Below, one piece after another: positions 36,646 through 45,124 of a DNA stretch of 64,000 bases. The DNA lies in assembly GCF_900100965.1 (NCBI RefSeq), contig NZ_FMUJ01000002.1, forward strand, positions 741,869-805,868, read 5' to 3'. Origin of the DNA: Variovorax sp. EL159. GTDB lineage: Bacteria > Pseudomonadota > Gammaproteobacteria > Burkholderiales > Burkholderiaceae_C. The position numbers and the translations under genes were made by a program. The stretch's first letter is position 1, and each line of letters starts with the position of its first letter. Below the pieces are notes generated by a model, which was given only the letters and a program-made list of their open reading frames with translations, searched no databases and had not been told where the DNA came from.

Positions 36646-36757
36646 TCAGGTGTTTTCCGCGAAAGAAGGGGCGGGCCCGTGTGGGCGCCGCGCATCTGAA
36701 CGAGTCTGCCGATCGAGGCCGGGCAGCTGTGTGCTTTTTGAATGCCTCGATTCTCTG

Positions 36758-36780
36758 AAATTAGAATGGCATGCTAATTT
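36758..36780. promoter_or_regulatory. Candidate Lrp-type operator
   Basis: AAATTAG (36758-36764) and CTAATTT (36774-36780) form a perfect inverted repeat with 9 bp between, 12 bp before the Lrp-type start and 113 bp before the fusion gene. Lrp/AsnC regulators bind AT-rich inverted repeats of this kind. Confidence 0.6.
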
Positions 36781-36791
36781 TTGGATGATTC

Positions 36792-37262
36792 ATGAAACTG
36801 GATTCCGTAGATATCAAGATTCTCGATATCCTGCAGCGGAACGCCGAGCAGCAGGTGGCCCATATCGCCGAGCAGGTCGGGCTGTCGGCCACGCCGTGCT
36901 GGCGGCGCATCCAGCGCCTGAAAGAGGCGGGCGTCATCAAGGGCTCGGTGGTCCTGCTCGATCCGCAGAAGGTCAACGTCGCGGTGACGGTGTTCGTGTC
37001 GGTGCGCACCAGCACGCACACGCGCGAATGGTTCGAGCGCTTCACGGCCACGGTCCACGCCATTCCGGAAGTGGTCGAGTTCTACCGGATGAGCGGCGAC
37101 GTCGATTACCTCCTGCGCGTGGTGGTGCCCGACATTGCCGCCTACGACGCCGTGTACAAGCGCCTGACCGAAGGCACGAACCTGCATGACGTCAGCTCCA
37201 GCTTCGCCATGCAGGAGCTGAAGCAGACGACGGCACTGCCGCTTGGCTACATCCCGCATTGA
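36792..37262 (+). CDS. Lrp/AsnC-family regulator, DecR (YbaO)-like
   Basis: This 156-residue regulator has the HTH AHIAEQVGLSATPCWRRIQRLKEAGVI and a RAM ligand domain (VVEFYRMSGDVDYLLRVVV). The TPCW in the recognition region and the SSFAMQELKQTTALPL C-terminus closely resemble E. coli DecR, a cysteine-responsive activator of cysteine detoxification (from memory of the sequence). It is divergent from the cysteine desulfurase fusion over 146 bp, so it probably senses cysteine and controls that operon. Confidence 0.85.
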   Translation: MKLDSVDIKILDILQRNAEQQVAHIAEQVGLSATPCWRRIQRLKEAGVIKGSVVLLDPQKVNVAVTVFVSVRTSTHTREWFERFTATVHAIPEVVEFYRMSGDVDYLLRVVVPDIAAYDAVYKRLTEGTNLHDVSSSFAMQELKQTTALPLGYIPH

Positions 37263-37346
37263 GGGGCGGCGTCGAGACTGCTCATGGCCGCGCGGCTGCG
37301 GCCCGTCCCCGCTCCTGTGCCACACCTTCATTTCCAAGGACACCGC

Positions 37347-37862
37347 ATGCACGTCGAACTGGTTTCCGAAGCCCGCCACGAATCGCTGATCGACCTGCTG
37401 TGCGAGTTGCATGCCTTCTACAACGAAGGCGCCGTGGCATCGCGGGAGGCGGTGCGGGAGCATCTTCTTCGGAATCTTCTGGCGCCCGCTTCGGCGCAGC
37501 GCCTGGCCGTGGCGGTGGGCGATGACGGCGCGGTGCGCGGGCTGGCCGCCTTCTCGCTGGTCTATTCGCTGGTCGAGTTCGACCCCGACAACCGCAGGCA
37601 CTGCCAGCTGAAGGAGCTGTACGTGCGGTCGTCCGACAGAAGCCATGGGGCCGGCCGTGCGCTCATGGCCTGGATGGCCCGTTACGCCTTCGAGAATGGC
37701 TGCCGCCGCATCGACTGGCCGGTCAAGGCGTCGAACACGAGGGGCATCGCCTTCTACGAAAGCCTTGGCGCGGCACGCGTTGTCGACAGGCTCAGCTACC
37801 GGCTCTCCGGACCCGGGGTGAGCGCGCTGGCCGGCGTGCGCGACGGTGTGCCGCAGCCCTGA
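37347..37862 (+). CDS. GNAT-family N-acetyltransferase
   Basis: This 171-residue protein has the GNAT fold with QLKELYVRSSDRSHGAGRALM as the acetyl-CoA-binding motif A and SNTRGIAFYESLGA as motif B. Residues before MHVELVSEA are non-conserved, so the start was placed at 37347, 84 nt after the Lrp-type gene. The substrate is unknown. Confidence 0.85.
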   Translation: MHVELVSEARHESLIDLLCELHAFYNEGAVASREAVREHLLRNLLAPASAQRLAVAVGDDGAVRGLAAFSLVYSLVEFDPDNRRHCQLKELYVRSSDRSHGAGRALMAWMARYAFENGCRRIDWPVKASNTRGIAFYESLGAARVVDRLSYRLSGPGVSALAGVRDGVPQP

Positions 37863-37879
37863 CCGTCGCCGCCATCGAA

Positions 37880-37900
37880 CATCCATCCATCCATCCATCG
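37880..37900. repeat. Tetranucleotide ATCC repeat
   Basis: About four and a half ATCC units lie between the GNAT and P-loop kinase genes, some 35-55 bp before the latter's start. Copy-number change could alter promoter or RBS spacing, but the array is short. Confidence 0.6.
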
Positions 37901-37934
37901 TCACATCGCGACAGCATCAATCGCTTCAGCTTCC

Positions 37935-38447
37935 ATGCCAAGAATCCATCTGATCGAAGGCCCCGTCGGTGCGGGCAAATCAACCTACGCGGCCGCCCTG
38001 GCGCGCCAGACGGGGGGCGTGCACATCGCGCTCGATGAATGGTTCGCCACGCTGTTCAGCCCCGACCGGCCCGCCGGCGACTTCGTGCCCTGGTACATCG
38101 ACAGGAAGGCGCGGCTGCTCGACCTCATCTGGCGCCATGCCGGCCGTGTGCTGGCGTCGGGCACGGACGCGATCCTCGAGCTGGGCCTGATCCAGCGGCA
38201 GGGCCGGGCCGAGTTCTGCGAGCGGATGCAGGCCGAGGGGCATGCGTTCACGGTCCATGTGCTGGACGCGCCGCTCGAAGTCCGTCGCGAACGCGTGCGG
38301 CGACGCAATGCCGAGAAGGGCCCGACGTTCTCGATGGTCGTGCCTGACCACGTCTTCGATATGGCCAGCGCCCTGTGGGAGGCGCCGGACGAATTCGAAT
38401 GCGGCGAGTACGACGTGACTTTCGTTCCCGACACCGCGAACCGGTAA
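37935..38447 (+). CDS. P-loop kinase-like ATPase
   Basis: This 170-residue protein has Walker A EGPVGAGKSTYAA at residues 8-20, ALDEWF as a DxD-like second motif and a lid-like RRERVRRRN stretch, typical of small AAA/zeta-type nucleotide or sugar kinases. Similar stand-alone proteins occur in many bacteria without known substrate. The start follows a short ATCC repeat. Confidence 0.75.
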   Translation: MPRIHLIEGPVGAGKSTYAAALARQTGGVHIALDEWFATLFSPDRPAGDFVPWYIDRKARLLDLIWRHAGRVLASGTDAILELGLIQRQGRAEFCERMQAEGHAFTVHVLDAPLEVRRERVRRRNAEKGPTFSMVVPDHVFDMASALWEAPDEFECGEYDVTFVPDTANR

Positions 38448-38460
38448 GCGGCCGCCCGGC

Positions 38461-39774
38461 TCAGCGCGAGGGCACGGCCACCGGCGCATCGGCCGGCGAC
38501 GCGCTGCGCCCGATCATCCACGCGCACACCGCCGACACCACGCCCGCGAACAGCACGTACAGGCAGATCTGCCACGGCTCGCCGCCGCCCGACTTGAGCA
38601 GCGCGGTCGCAATGATCGGCGTGATGCCCGAGGCGAAGATGCCCGAGAACTGGTAGACGAAGCTGATGCCCGTGTAGCGCACCTTGGCGTCGAACAGGTC
38701 GCAGAACAGCGCGGCCTCGGGCCCGTACACCGACGCGTAAAGAATGCCGAAGGGCACGATGATCGCGAGCCACACCAGCAGCACGTTGCCGCCGCTGTGC
38801 GTCATCAGCCAGAAGCCGGGAAAGGCTGACACCGCCGTGATGAGCGAGCCCCACATGTAGACGCGCGGCCGCCCCAGCCGGTCGGACATGCGGCCGAAGA
38901 AGGGAATGAAGAAGATCATCACCACCGCCGCCGCCATCACGCCGAGCAGCGCCTCGGTGCGGCTGATCTTGAGCGTGCCCGTGAGGTAGTTGATCGAGAA
39001 CACGCCGAAGATGTTGAAGAACACGCCGTCGATGTAGCGCGCGCCCATGCCCTTGAGCACGTTGCCGGGGTAGCGGCGCAGCATGTCCATGAAGGGAATG
39101 CGCAGCTCGGCGTTGCGTGCCTTCACGGCCGCGAATTCGGGTGTTTCCTGCACGTGCAGGCGGATGTACATGCCCACCGCCACCATCGCGCCCGAGATCA
39201 GGAACGCGATGCGCCAGCCCCAGGCCAGGAACTGCTCGTCGGTGAGCAGCGACGACAGCAGCGCCACCACGCCCGAGGCCAGGCACAGGCCGATGGCCAG
39301 CCCGATCTGCGGCAGCGAGGCGTAGAAGCCGCGCTTTTCCTTCGGTGCGTACTCATACGCCATCAGCACCGCGCCGCCCCATTCGCCGCCCAGGCCGATG
39401 CCCTGCGCGATGCGAAGCAGCAGCAACAGCAGCGGCGCCGCGATGCCGATCTGCGCGTAGGTGGGCACGAGGCCAATCAGGAAGGTGGCCACGCCCATGA
39501 TCATCAGCGTGATGATGAGCATGCTCTTGCGGCCGATCTTGTCGCCGAAGTGGCCGAAGATCACGCCGCCCAGCGGCCGCGTGACGAAGCCCACGGCAAA
39601 GGTCGTGTAGGCCAGCAAGGTCGACACCACCGGGTCGCTGCCGGGGAAGTAGAGCTTGTTGAACACGATGCCGGCCACCACGCCGTACAGGAAGAAGTCG
39701 TACCACTCGATGGTGGCGCCCACCAGGGCCGAAGCCACCACCCTGCGAATCGCTTTCTCGTCGCTTGCACTCAT
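38461..39774 (-). CDS. MHS-family (metabolite:H+ symporter) MFS transporter
   Basis: This 437-residue, 12-helix protein has the MHS signature ATIEWYDFFLYG in helix 1 and GHFGDKIGRKSML in the loop after helix 2, as in ShiA, ProP and KgtP. It imports a carboxylate or similar solute with protons. GGAG stands 6 nt before the ATG. It follows the GMC oxidoreductase on the same strand after 63 nt, so the two probably act on the same compound. Confidence 0.88.
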   Translation of the reverse strand: MSASDEKAIRRVVASALVGATIEWYDFFLYGVVAGIVFNKLYFPGSDPVVSTLLAYTTFAVGFVTRPLGGVIFGHFGDKIGRKSMLIITLMIMGVATFLIGLVPTYAQIGIAAPLLLLLLRIAQGIGLGGEWGGAVLMAYEYAPKEKRGFYASLPQIGLAIGLCLASGVVALLSSLLTDEQFLAWGWRIAFLISGAMVAVGMYIRLHVQETPEFAAVKARNAELRIPFMDMLRRYPGNVLKGMGARYIDGVFFNIFGVFSINYLTGTLKISRTEALLGVMAAAVVMIFFIPFFGRMSDRLGRPRVYMWGSLITAVSAFPGFWLMTHSGGNVLLVWLAIIVPFGILYASVYGPEAALFCDLFDAKVRYTGISFVYQFSGIFASGITPIIATALLKSGGGEPWQICLYVLFAGVVSAVCAWMIGRSASPADAPVAVPSR

Positions 39775-39837
39775 GTTTGTCTCCAATGAGGTTTGTCGTG
39801 GCGGCCTCTGCGGGCCTTTGGGCGTTGCGGAAAAAAC

Positions 39838-41475
39838 TCAGCGTGCGGCCCGGGCCGCTTCGGCGTCCTCTCTGATCAGGTCGACGGCCTTCTCGGCCAT
39901 CATCACGGCGGGTGCGTTGGTGTTGCCCGACACCAGCGTGGGCATGGCCGAGCAGTCGACGACGCGCAGCCCCGCGATGCCGTGCACGCGCAGGCGCGCA
40001 TCGACCACGGCCAACGTGTCGGTGCCCATGCGGCAGGTGCCGGTGGGGTGGAAGATGGTGGCGCCGTTGTTGCGGCAGAACTCGAGCAGCTCGGCGTCGC
40101 TCGCGGCGTCGGGGCCGGGCTTCACTTCGCGCTTCACATAAGGCCGCATCGCGGGCGCATCGGCGATGGCGCGCGCCGCCTTCACGCCGGCCACGGTGGT
40201 GGCGCGGTCGAGTTCGGTGGCCAGGTAGTTGGGCTGCATCTCGGGCGGCTCGGCCACGTCGCGCGAGCGGATGCGAACGTGCCCGCGCGACTCGGGCCGC
40301 AGCTGGCACACCGACATCGTGAAGCCCGAATACGGATGCACCTTGCCGCCCGCCATGTCGGCCGAGAGCGTGGCAACGTGGAACTGGATGTCGGGCGTGG
40401 CCGCCACCGGCCGGCCGCTCGCATCCTTCAGCGCGCGCATGAAGCAGCCGCCCTGGTTGATGCCCACCGCCAGCGGGCCGGTGCGGTGCAGCAGCCATTC
40501 GAGGCCCATGCCGATCTGGCCGGTCCATGAATTGAGCTGGTCGTTGGTGGTGATGGGCTTCGTGCACTCGTAGCCCAGGCGGATCTGCAAGTGGTCTTGC
40601 AGGTTCTCTCCCACGCCGGGCAGCTCGTGCACCAGCGGAATGCCGAAGCGCTCCAACAGCGCGCGCGGCCCGATGCCCGAGAGCTGCAGCAGCTGCGGCG
40701 ACTGGATCGAGCCCGCCGACAGCAGCACCTCGGCGCGGCAGCGCGCGGTCTTCAGCTCGCCGCCTTGCCGGTAGGTGACGCCGACCGCACGGCGCCCCTC
40801 GAACAGCAACTGGCTGGCCATGGCATCGGTTTCGATGCGCAGGTTGGGCCGGTGCTTCGCCGGCGCCAGGTAGGCCTTGGCCGTGCTGCAGCGCCAGCCC
40901 TTGTGCGTGGTCAGCTGGTAGTAGCCGGCGCCTTCCTGCAGGGCGCCGTTGAAGTCTTCGGTGCGCGGCACGCCGGTCTGCTGCGCGCCGTCGATGAAGG
41001 CTTCGATCAGCTCGTGCCTGGCCGCGATGTTCGAGACCTTCAGCGGGCCGTTGCCGCCGTGGAAGGTATCGGCGCCGCGCTGGTTGCCCTCGGACTTGAT
41101 GAAGTAGGGCAGCACGTCGTCGTAGCCCCAGCCCGTGTTGCCGAGCGCGGCCCAGTGGTCGTAGTCCTCGCGCTGGCCGCGGATGTAGATCAGGCCGTTG
41201 ATCGCGCTCGAGCCGCCCAGCGTCTTGCCGCGCGGCCAGTAGATGCGCCGGCCGTTCATGTTCGGGTCGGGTGCGGTCTCGAAGCGCCAGTTGTAGGTGG
41301 GGCTCCACATCGTCTTGCCGTAGCCGATGGGCAGGTGAATCCAGAGCGACCTGTCGGGCGGCCCGGCCTCGAGCAGCAGTACCCGCGTGGCCGGGTCTTC
41401 GCTCAAGCGGCCAGCCAGCACGCAGCCGGCGGAACCGGCACCGACGACGATGTAGTCGAACTCTGGGTCAGGCAT
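39838..41475 (-). CDS. GMC-family FAD oxidoreductase (choline dehydrogenase-like)
   Basis: This 545-residue enzyme has the ADP-binding motif DYIVVGAGSAGCVLAGRLSE at the N-terminus, GKTLGGSSAINGLIYIRG (GMC signature 1), GSIQSPQLLQLSGIGP (signature 2) and the catalytic-region HPTGTCRMG. It oxidises an alcohol with FAD. It is about the size of BetA but lacks betaine neighbours. It shares an operon with the MHS transporter and is divergent from an IclR gene. Confidence 0.9.
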   Translation of the reverse strand: MPDPEFDYIVVGAGSAGCVLAGRLSEDPATRVLLLEAGPPDRSLWIHLPIGYGKTMWSPTYNWRFETAPDPNMNGRRIYWPRGKTLGGSSAINGLIYIRGQREDYDHWAALGNTGWGYDDVLPYFIKSEGNQRGADTFHGGNGPLKVSNIAARHELIEAFIDGAQQTGVPRTEDFNGALQEGAGYYQLTTHKGWRCSTAKAYLAPAKHRPNLRIETDAMASQLLFEGRRAVGVTYRQGGELKTARCRAEVLLSAGSIQSPQLLQLSGIGPRALLERFGIPLVHELPGVGENLQDHLQIRLGYECTKPITTNDQLNSWTGQIGMGLEWLLHRTGPLAVGINQGGCFMRALKDASGRPVAATPDIQFHVATLSADMAGGKVHPYSGFTMSVCQLRPESRGHVRIRSRDVAEPPEMQPNYLATELDRATTVAGVKAARAIADAPAMRPYVKREVKPGPDAASDAELLEFCRNNGATIFHPTGTCRMGTDTLAVVDARLRVHGIAGLRVVDCSAMPTLVSGNTNAPAVMMAEKAVDLIREDAEAARAAR

Positions 41476-41536
41476 GCAAGGGGTCCGGGAGTGGAACAAT
41501 CGCTGGGCTCGGCCGCATCGTAGGCCATTGATTTTC

Positions 41537-41551
41537 GGAACGCAATGTTCC
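41537..41551. promoter_or_regulatory. Candidate IclR operator GGAAC-N5-GTTCC
   Basis: GGAACGCAATGTTCC is a perfect inverted repeat with 5 bp between arms, 19 bp before the IclR start and 61 bp before the divergent GMC gene. The same layout occurs at 58242-58256 before xsc. Confidence 0.6.
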
Positions 41552-41570
41552 ATTTTTAAGGTTTACCCGC

Positions 41571-42389
41571 ATGCCCCGTTCCGCGCGCACGCCTGCCGCC
41601 GCCATTGCCGTCCCTTCGCCAGCACCGGCCGTGGCCGACGAACCCGGCTCCGGTTCCTCGGCCGAACGCAGCCTGCGCCTGCTGGCGCTGCTGGCCAACG
41701 AGGGCCGCGCGCTCACGCTCGCTGAGCTGGCCGCGCAACTGGGCCTGCCCAAGGGCACCGCGCACCGCATCTGCACGCAACTGCTGGCGACGGGTTTCCT
41801 GGCGCGCGACGTGGACGAGCGCTCATTCAGCGTCGGCCCCGCGCTGCGCAAGCTGGCTTTCGACACGCTCAACCACGGCGTGGTGCGCGGGCTGCGGCAC
41901 GAGGTGCTGTCCGAACTCGTGCGCCAGGTCGGCGAGACCTGCAACCTCACCACGCTCGACGGCGCGCAGGTGCTTTATCTGGATCGCGTCGAAGCGCAAT
42001 GGCCGCTGCGGCTGACGCTCGACGTGGGCTCGCACGTGCCGCTGCATTGCACCGCCAGCGGCAAGCTGTTCCTGGCGTCGATGCCGAAGAAGGAGCGCGA
42101 CGCACTGATCGACCGGCTGCCGCTCGCGCGCATGACCGCCAACACGTTGACTACGGCCGCCGCGCTGCACGCCGAGTGCGAGGACATCGCCAAGGGCGGC
42201 TACTCGTGCGACCGCGAGGAGTTCATCGCCGGGCTGGTGGCGGTGGCCGTGCCGGTGCGCGATGCCGCAGGCGCCGTGCGCGCGGCGCTGGCGGTGCATG
42301 CGCCGACGGCGCGGATGTCGATGGAAGACGCGTTGAAGCGCATCGATGCGTTGAAGGCCGCGGCGGGGAAGATGACCGGGCTTCTCTGA
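41571..42389 (+). CDS. IclR-family regulator of the GMC/MHS operon
   Basis: This 272-residue regulator has an alanine-rich N-terminal extension, a winged helix with LTLAELAAQLGLPKGTAHRICTQL, and an IclR effector domain with LTTLDGAQVLYLDRVE, PLHCTASGKLFLA and EFIAGLVAVAVPV. It is divergent from the GMC oxidoreductase/MHS operon and has a palindromic operator in between, so it most likely controls that operon and itself. Confidence 0.9.
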   Translation: MPRSARTPAAAIAVPSPAPAVADEPGSGSSAERSLRLLALLANEGRALTLAELAAQLGLPKGTAHRICTQLLATGFLARDVDERSFSVGPALRKLAFDTLNHGVVRGLRHEVLSELVRQVGETCNLTTLDGAQVLYLDRVEAQWPLRLTLDVGSHVPLHCTASGKLFLASMPKKERDALIDRLPLARMTANTLTTAAALHAECEDIAKGGYSCDREEFIAGLVAVAVPVRDAAGAVRAALAVHAPTARMSMEDALKRIDALKAAAGKMTGLL

Positions 42390-42535
42390 GCCTGAGCATT
42401 CGAGCCCGCAGCCTCCCGGATAGAGGAGGCGGGGCGCGAACAGCCACGCCGATTTCTCCCCGCAAGCGTGCGCACCATCGGGCGTTGGCCGAGAATCCCG
42501 TGCTCATGCGGCGTGCATGAAGAACAGGGAAACCC

Positions 42536-43747
42536 ATGGTGAACGTCAACGTCGTCGAAACCATCCGCAACTACAACGCAGGCCGCGATCCGGAGCGCCT
42601 GGCGATGAAATTCGCCAACCTGCGCACCAACCCCTTCGTCTTCCTGCGCGGCACCTGCCACCTGTTCTACGACCGCCTGCCGGCCGACCCGCTGTTCACG
42701 AAGGCGCCCGCGGGCTGGCTGTGCGGCGACGCGCACCTCGAGAACTTCGGCAGCTACAAGGGCGACAACCGGCTCGTGTACTTCGACCTCAACGATTTCG
42801 ATGAAGCCGCGCTGGCGCCGGTGACGTGGGAGCTGGTGCGCTTTCTCACCAGCATCCTGGTGGCCGGCGACAGCCTGTGCGCGAGCGCCGACGACGCGAC
42901 CGCGCTGTGCAAGGTCTTCCTCGACGCCTATGCTGGCGCGCTGTCGCTGGGCAAGGCCCGCTGGGTCGAGCGCGACACCGCCGACGGGCTCATCGGCGAG
43001 TTGCTGGACACGCTCAAGGCGCGCACCCGGCCCGCCTTTCTCGACCGTCGCACCGACAGCAAGGGCCACGGCCGCGTCATTCGCTGCGACGGCAAGCACG
43101 CGCTGAAGGTCGACGACGCCGCGCGCGACCGGGTGACGAAGCTGGTCGACACCTTCGCGGCCTCGCAGGACAAGCCGGGCTTCTTCAAGGTGCGCGACGT
43201 GGCGCGGCGCATCGCCGGCACCGGCAGCCTCGGCGTCGAGCGCTACATCGTGCTGGTCGAAGGCAAGGGCTCGCCCGACGGCAACTACCTGCTCGACCTG
43301 AAGCAGGCGCTGCCGTCGTCCCTGGCGCCGCACCTGAAGCTCAAGCAGCCCGACTGGCCCTCGCAAGCGCACCGCGTGGTGGGGCTGCAGCGCCGCATGC
43401 AGGCCGTGTCGATGGCGTTCCTGCATCCCATTGCAGAGGCCAAGATTTCGTACGTGCTGCGCGGCCTGCAACCCAGCGAAGACCGCGTGACGCTCGACGT
43501 GCAGCGCACGGGGCTCGACCAGATCCGCGGCGTGATCGACGAGATGGGGCAGCTGATGGCTTGGGCGCAACTGCGCAGCGCAGGGCGCCAGGGCTCGGCC
43601 ATCGCCGATGCGCTGATTGACTTCGGAGGCTCGGCCAAGTCGTGGCGCGCCGACCTGCTGGACGCCGCGCACCAATGCGCCGCGCTGGTCGGGAAAGACT
43701 GGAAGGCCTACAGCGATGCTTTCGACGGCGGTGCGCTGAAGTCCTGA
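42536..43747 (+). CDS. DUF2252 family protein
   Basis: This 403-residue protein has FLRGTCHLFYDRLP, WLCGDAHLENFGSY and VYFDLNDFDEA, the conserved blocks of DUF2252, whose fold resembles aminoglycoside-type kinases; the Asp and Asn residues of GDAHLENFG and FDLNDFDE correspond to the catalytic and metal-binding loop. Function is unknown. It seems monocistronic. Confidence 0.88.
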   Translation: MVNVNVVETIRNYNAGRDPERLAMKFANLRTNPFVFLRGTCHLFYDRLPADPLFTKAPAGWLCGDAHLENFGSYKGDNRLVYFDLNDFDEAALAPVTWELVRFLTSILVAGDSLCASADDATALCKVFLDAYAGALSLGKARWVERDTADGLIGELLDTLKARTRPAFLDRRTDSKGHGRVIRCDGKHALKVDDAARDRVTKLVDTFAASQDKPGFFKVRDVARRIAGTGSLGVERYIVLVEGKGSPDGNYLLDLKQALPSSLAPHLKLKQPDWPSQAHRVVGLQRRMQAVSMAFLHPIAEAKISYVLRGLQPSEDRVTLDVQRTGLDQIRGVIDEMGQLMAWAQLRSAGRQGSAIADALIDFGGSAKSWRADLLDAAHQCAALVGKDWKAYSDAFDGGALKS

Positions 43748-43768
43748 TCGGAGCTCGGGCGGCCGCCC

Positions 43769-44083
43769 TCAGGCCAGCTCGAAAGAGAAAGTCCCGCTCC
43801 CCGGCCGCGACAGCATGCGTTGTGCCGCATCGCTCGCGCGCTCGAATGCCCTTTGCCAGGCGCGCGCGTCCGTCTGTTCGGTCTCGTTCATCCACTGGAA
43901 GTCCGGTTCGAGCTGCCTCGACCATGCGCGAAAGCATGCGATCACCCGCGCTGGGCCGCCGAGGCTTTCCTCCAGAAGAACGAGGAGGGCCTGGCTCACC
44001 ACCATGCGGTCTCTCAGCGTCAGCGCCTCGCCTTCGAGGCGCACGACGTACGGCTGCCTCGACTGGAAATCGGTGTCGGCCAT
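43769..44083 (-). CDS. Small hypothetical protein
   Basis: This 104-residue protein starts MADTDFQSRQPYVVRLEGEA and is predicted to be mostly helical and soluble, ending RPGSGTFSFELA. I do not recognise a family. It lies 3' to the DUF2252 gene in convergent orientation. A longer start at 44233 would add basic, low-conservation sequence. Confidence 0.55.
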   Translation of the reverse strand: MADTDFQSRQPYVVRLEGEALTLRDRMVVSQALLVLLEESLGGPARVIACFRAWSRQLEPDFQWMNETEQTDARAWQRAFERASDAAQRMLSRPGSGTFSFELA

Positions 44084-44374
44084 GGCGGGGCGATCCGCGA
44101 CCTGCAGATCGTCGTCATGGGGCGGGGGCTTCACTGGGCCACCCGCGTACCGGGCGCACGGGGCACATCGGGCGCGACGCGCCACGTTGTTCGATAGAAC
44201 CTGCTCACTGATCCGTCTCCTCGGAACATTCAAAAGATGCTGCGCCGAGAAACAAAAGTGGCAGTTCGACGCGCGGGTGAGACTGTCAAAGATCAGCGTG
44301 CCGGGGTCAACGCCACTTTCTTTCAGTGGGTTGCAATAAGTTGCACCGCCGAGGCTCTTGTCGCGGGCGCGGGC
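44084..44374. other. 291-bp intergenic region
   Basis: No gene is visible. The stretch holds the promoter of the hypothetical gene at 43769-44083 and an inverted repeat AAAGTGGC (44255-44262) with GCCACTTT (44312-44319), which could be a loop or operator. Confidence 0.5.
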
Positions 44375-45115
44375 TCAGGGGGCGAACTGATACCCCGTGC
44401 CGCGCACCGCATGCAGCGGCAGGCGCATGCCGGCCTGCCGTGCCTTGCGGCGCAACCGGCTCACGATCACATCGAGCCGCTTCGGGTCGGCATCGCGCGG
44501 GTTGCCGCCCATGCCGAGCAGCAGGTCGTCGCGGCTCAGCACCTGGCCGCCTGCACCGATCAGCGACGACAGCAGGGCGCGCTCGTTGGTGGTGAGCTTC
44601 AGGCGCAGCCCCGCGGGATCGCACAGCACCCAGTCGCCTTCGGCGAGCCGCCAGACAGATGCAGGTGCCGAGCCGGCGACGTGCCGTATCGCTGCGAGTG
44701 GCGGGCGCATCACGGCGCGCACGCGGCTGCCCAGCATGCGGATGGTGGCGCTCAACTCTTCGATGTGCACGGGCTTGACCATGTACACATCGGCGCCCCG
44801 GCGCAGCGCCTCGATGCGTTCTTCCACCGCGCCGCGCGCGGACGCCATGACGATGCCGATGGGGCCCGTCGCACGCAACTGCGCGGCGAGCGAAAGGCCG
44901 TCTTCGCCGCTCAGGCCGATGTCGAGCACCGCGACCTCGCAGGGCGCCAGCGCATGCGCCTTGTAGAAGGCCGGCGCATCGGGCAGGCCGCGCACGTCGA
45001 AGCCCGCGTTGCCGAGCAGCAGCACGATGTCTTCGCGCAGGTCGTCGTCGTCCTCGACCAGGTACACGCGCAGCGGGGCCATGGCAGCGGGTTCGATGGG
45101 GTCGATGGTGCTCAT
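44375..45115 (-). CDS. OmpR-like response regulator
   Basis: This 246-residue regulator has a receiver domain (VYLVEDDDDLRED; phosphoacceptor D65 in VAVLDIGLSGEDG; lysine in VYMVKPV) and a C-terminal winged helix ending LDVIVSRLRRKARQ and AVRGTGYQFAP. It follows the sensor kinase gene by 9 nt. The DNA-binding domain diverges from typical PhoB proteins in its middle part. Confidence 0.9.
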   Translation of the reverse strand: MSTIDPIEPAAMAPLRVYLVEDDDDLREDIVLLLGNAGFDVRGLPDAPAFYKAHALAPCEVAVLDIGLSGEDGLSLAAQLRATGPIGIVMASARGAVEERIEALRRGADVYMVKPVHIEELSATIRMLGSRVRAVMRPPLAAIRHVAGSAPASVWRLAEGDWVLCDPAGLRLKLTTNERALLSSLIGAGGQVLSRDDLLLGMGGNPRDADPKRLDVIVSRLRRKARQAGMRLPLHAVRGTGYQFAP

Positions 45116-45124
45116 GCAGCGTGT

